A stretch of DNA of 64,000 nucleotides from Acidimicrobiales bacterium. GTDB taxonomy: Bacteria; Actinomycetota; Acidimicrobiia; Acidimicrobiales; SKKL01. A model generated the notes under the pieces. The model had not been told where the DNA came from and made no database searches. It was given only the letters and a program-made list of their open reading frames with translations. The translations under genes were made by a program, and so were the position numbers. Positions 62,981-64,000 of the stretch are shown one piece after another. The first letter of the stretch is position 1, and the number at the start of each line of letters is the position of its first letter. The DNA is taken from the NCBI GenBank assembly GCA_034521975.1, contig JAXHLR010000002.1:124001-188000 (forward strand), read 5' to 3'.

Positions 62981-64000
62981 GTGGGCGATCTGTTCCCCTC
63001 GGGACCGCTGCAGCGGATCGATCTGATCAGGGTGTGCGTCCCTCTGGTCACCCCTCTGGTCTCGGCCCACGGAGCCGAGCACGATCGGTGGTCGATCCTG
63101 GTCCGGGTGGTCGGGGTCGACGACGCCGAGGGCTGGGGTGAGTGTCCGGCCTTGGCCGCCCCCACCTACACCTCCGAGTGGCACGAGGGGGCCTGGTCGG
63201 TGCTGCTCAACCACCTCGGGCCTGCCGCGCTGGCCGGTCGCCCCGCCGGCATCAGGGGCCACCCCATGGCGGTGAGCGCCATCGAGGGCGCGCTGATCGA
63301 TCTCGAGCTGCGCCGGCGCGGCGTCTCGCTCGCCGATGCGTTGGGCGCAACCCAGCAGCGGGTGGCGACCTGCGCCGTCCTCGGAGTCGGCACCGACATC
63401 GATCGGTTGCTCGCCGAGGTCGGACAGCGGCTCGATACCGGGGTGCGGGCGGTCAAGCTCAAGGTGGCGCCGGGGTGGGACGCCGAACCGTTGCGCGCGG
63501 TGCGCGAGGCGTGGCCCGACCTGTGGCTGGCCGCCGACGCCAACGGCTCCTTCGGTGATGCCGGTCCGGGTGAGCTCGACTGGTTGGACGAGCTGGGGTT
63601 GGCCTATCTCGAGCAGCCGCTGGCGCCCGACGATCTGGTCGGTTCCGTCCGGTTGGCCGATCGCATGCGCACACCGATCGCCCTCGACGAGTCGGCCACC
63701 AGCGCAGGGATGGTCGAGACGGCCCTGGCACTGGGTCCGGTCGGGGCCGTGAACCTGAAGCCGTCGCGGTTGGGCGGACTCGTGGCCTGTGCCGACGTCC
63801 ACGCCATGCTGGTCGAGCGCGGCGTCGCCATGTGGTGCGGGGGCATGCTCGAGCTCGGCATCGGACGCGCCGCGGCGCTCGCCGTCGCCGCCCTGCCGGG
63901 CGCCACGTTGCCGACCGACCTCGGGCCGTCGGCGGCCTATGTCCTCGACGACGTCACCGATCCGATCGTGCTCGAGTCCGACGGGATGCTCTCGGTGCCG
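62981..64000 (+). CDS. menC: o-Succinylbenzoate synthase (enolase superfamily), 3' end outside the window
   Basis: The frame runs from GTG 62981 to the end of the window without a stop (340 codons visible). Enolase-superfamily active-site residues are all present: AVKLKVAP (KxK), AADANGSF (Asp), AYLEQPLAP (Glu), ALDESATSA (Asp) and NLKPSRLGG (second Lys). The match is best to MenC-type o-succinylbenzoate synthase of menaquinone synthesis, though N-succinylamino-acid racemase activity is common in this family. Starts six bases after the HNH gene's stop. Confidence 0.85.
   Translation, partial: MGDLFPSGPLQRIDLIRVCVPLVTPLVSAHGAEHDRWSILVRVVGVDDAEGWGECPALAAPTYTSEWHEGAWSVLLNHLGPAALAGRPAGIRGHPMAVSAIEGALIDLELRRRGVSLADALGATQQRVATCAVLGVGTDIDRLLAEVGQRLDTGVRAVKLKVAPGWDAEPLRAVREAWPDLWLAADANGSFGDAGPGELDWLDELGLAYLEQPLAPDDLVGSVRLADRMRTPIALDESATSAGMVETALALGPVGAVNLKPSRLGGLVACADVHAMLVERGVAMWCGGMLELGIGRAAALAVAALPGATLPTDLGPSAAYVLDDVTDPIVLESDGMLSVP

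Overview
The window is GC-rich and gene-dense, with many GTG/TTG starts and stop/start overlaps of the ATGA or GTGA type. It carries a WhiB-like regulator, an MtrA-MtrB-lipoprotein trio, a DUF3040 protein and a PimB-like mannosyltransferase. These point to an actinobacterium. The mix of genes (rubrerythrin/CCG-protein/DUF3501 cluster, bacterial eRF1-like protein, exonuclease-UvrC fusion) would fit class Acidimicrobiia, but that placement is inference.

Region 1 (1-7.9 kb) is ordinary chromosome: the end of a PAS-GGDEF protein, an inositol-monophosphatase-like enzyme, a Nudix hydrolase, tRNA-Val(TAC), a Zn-ribbon coiled-coil protein, a histidine phosphatase, and a divergent methyltransferase/TetR pair whose shared promoter holds a perfect 15-bp inverted repeat.

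Region 2 (7.93-22.0 kb) is a genomic island inserted at the 3' end of the RNase P RNA gene (rnpB, minus strand, about 21972-22352). The last 34 bp of rnpB are repeated exactly at 7930-7963. The island holds a lipoprotein, small zinc-cysteine proteins, a DUF5677 protein and membrane proteins of unknown function. It also holds an ISL3-family IS (10611-12002) with an 8-bp target duplication and a frameshifted transposase, and a decayed IS3-family element (about 15788-21823). The IS3 element is split by a 4486-bp transposon (16023-20508) with Tn554-type genes: two tyrosine recombinases and a TnpC-like DUF6262 protein. This transposon has 16-bp imperfect terminal inverted repeats, and removing it with one CGG restores the IS3 reading frame. 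No integrase dedicated to the island itself was found.

Region 3 (22.4-36 kb): a cupredoxin lipoprotein; a glycerol-3-phosphate operon (GlpD, an alkyl-DHAP-synthase-like flavoprotein, a glycerol-kinase-like FGGY kinase); a Fur/PerR-type regulator overlapping a rubrerythrin, followed by an Fe-S CCG protein and DUF3501; IspD facing a truncated IspD-like paralogue; WhiB; TrpD; an exonuclease-UvrC fusion; a STAS protein and two small cysteine-rich proteins.

Region 4 (36-64 kb): QueG, PimB-like mannosyltransferase, an SMC/RecF-like protein with a degenerate Walker A motif, an eRF1-like protein, two ROK proteins, a PLP aminotransferase, glycerol kinase, phosphofructokinase, the MtrAB-lipoprotein operon, a second inositol monophosphatase, DNA polymerase IV, a transglutaminase/DUF58/MoxR operon, an HNH endonuclease and the start of a MenC-type o-succinylbenzoate synthase cut by the window end.
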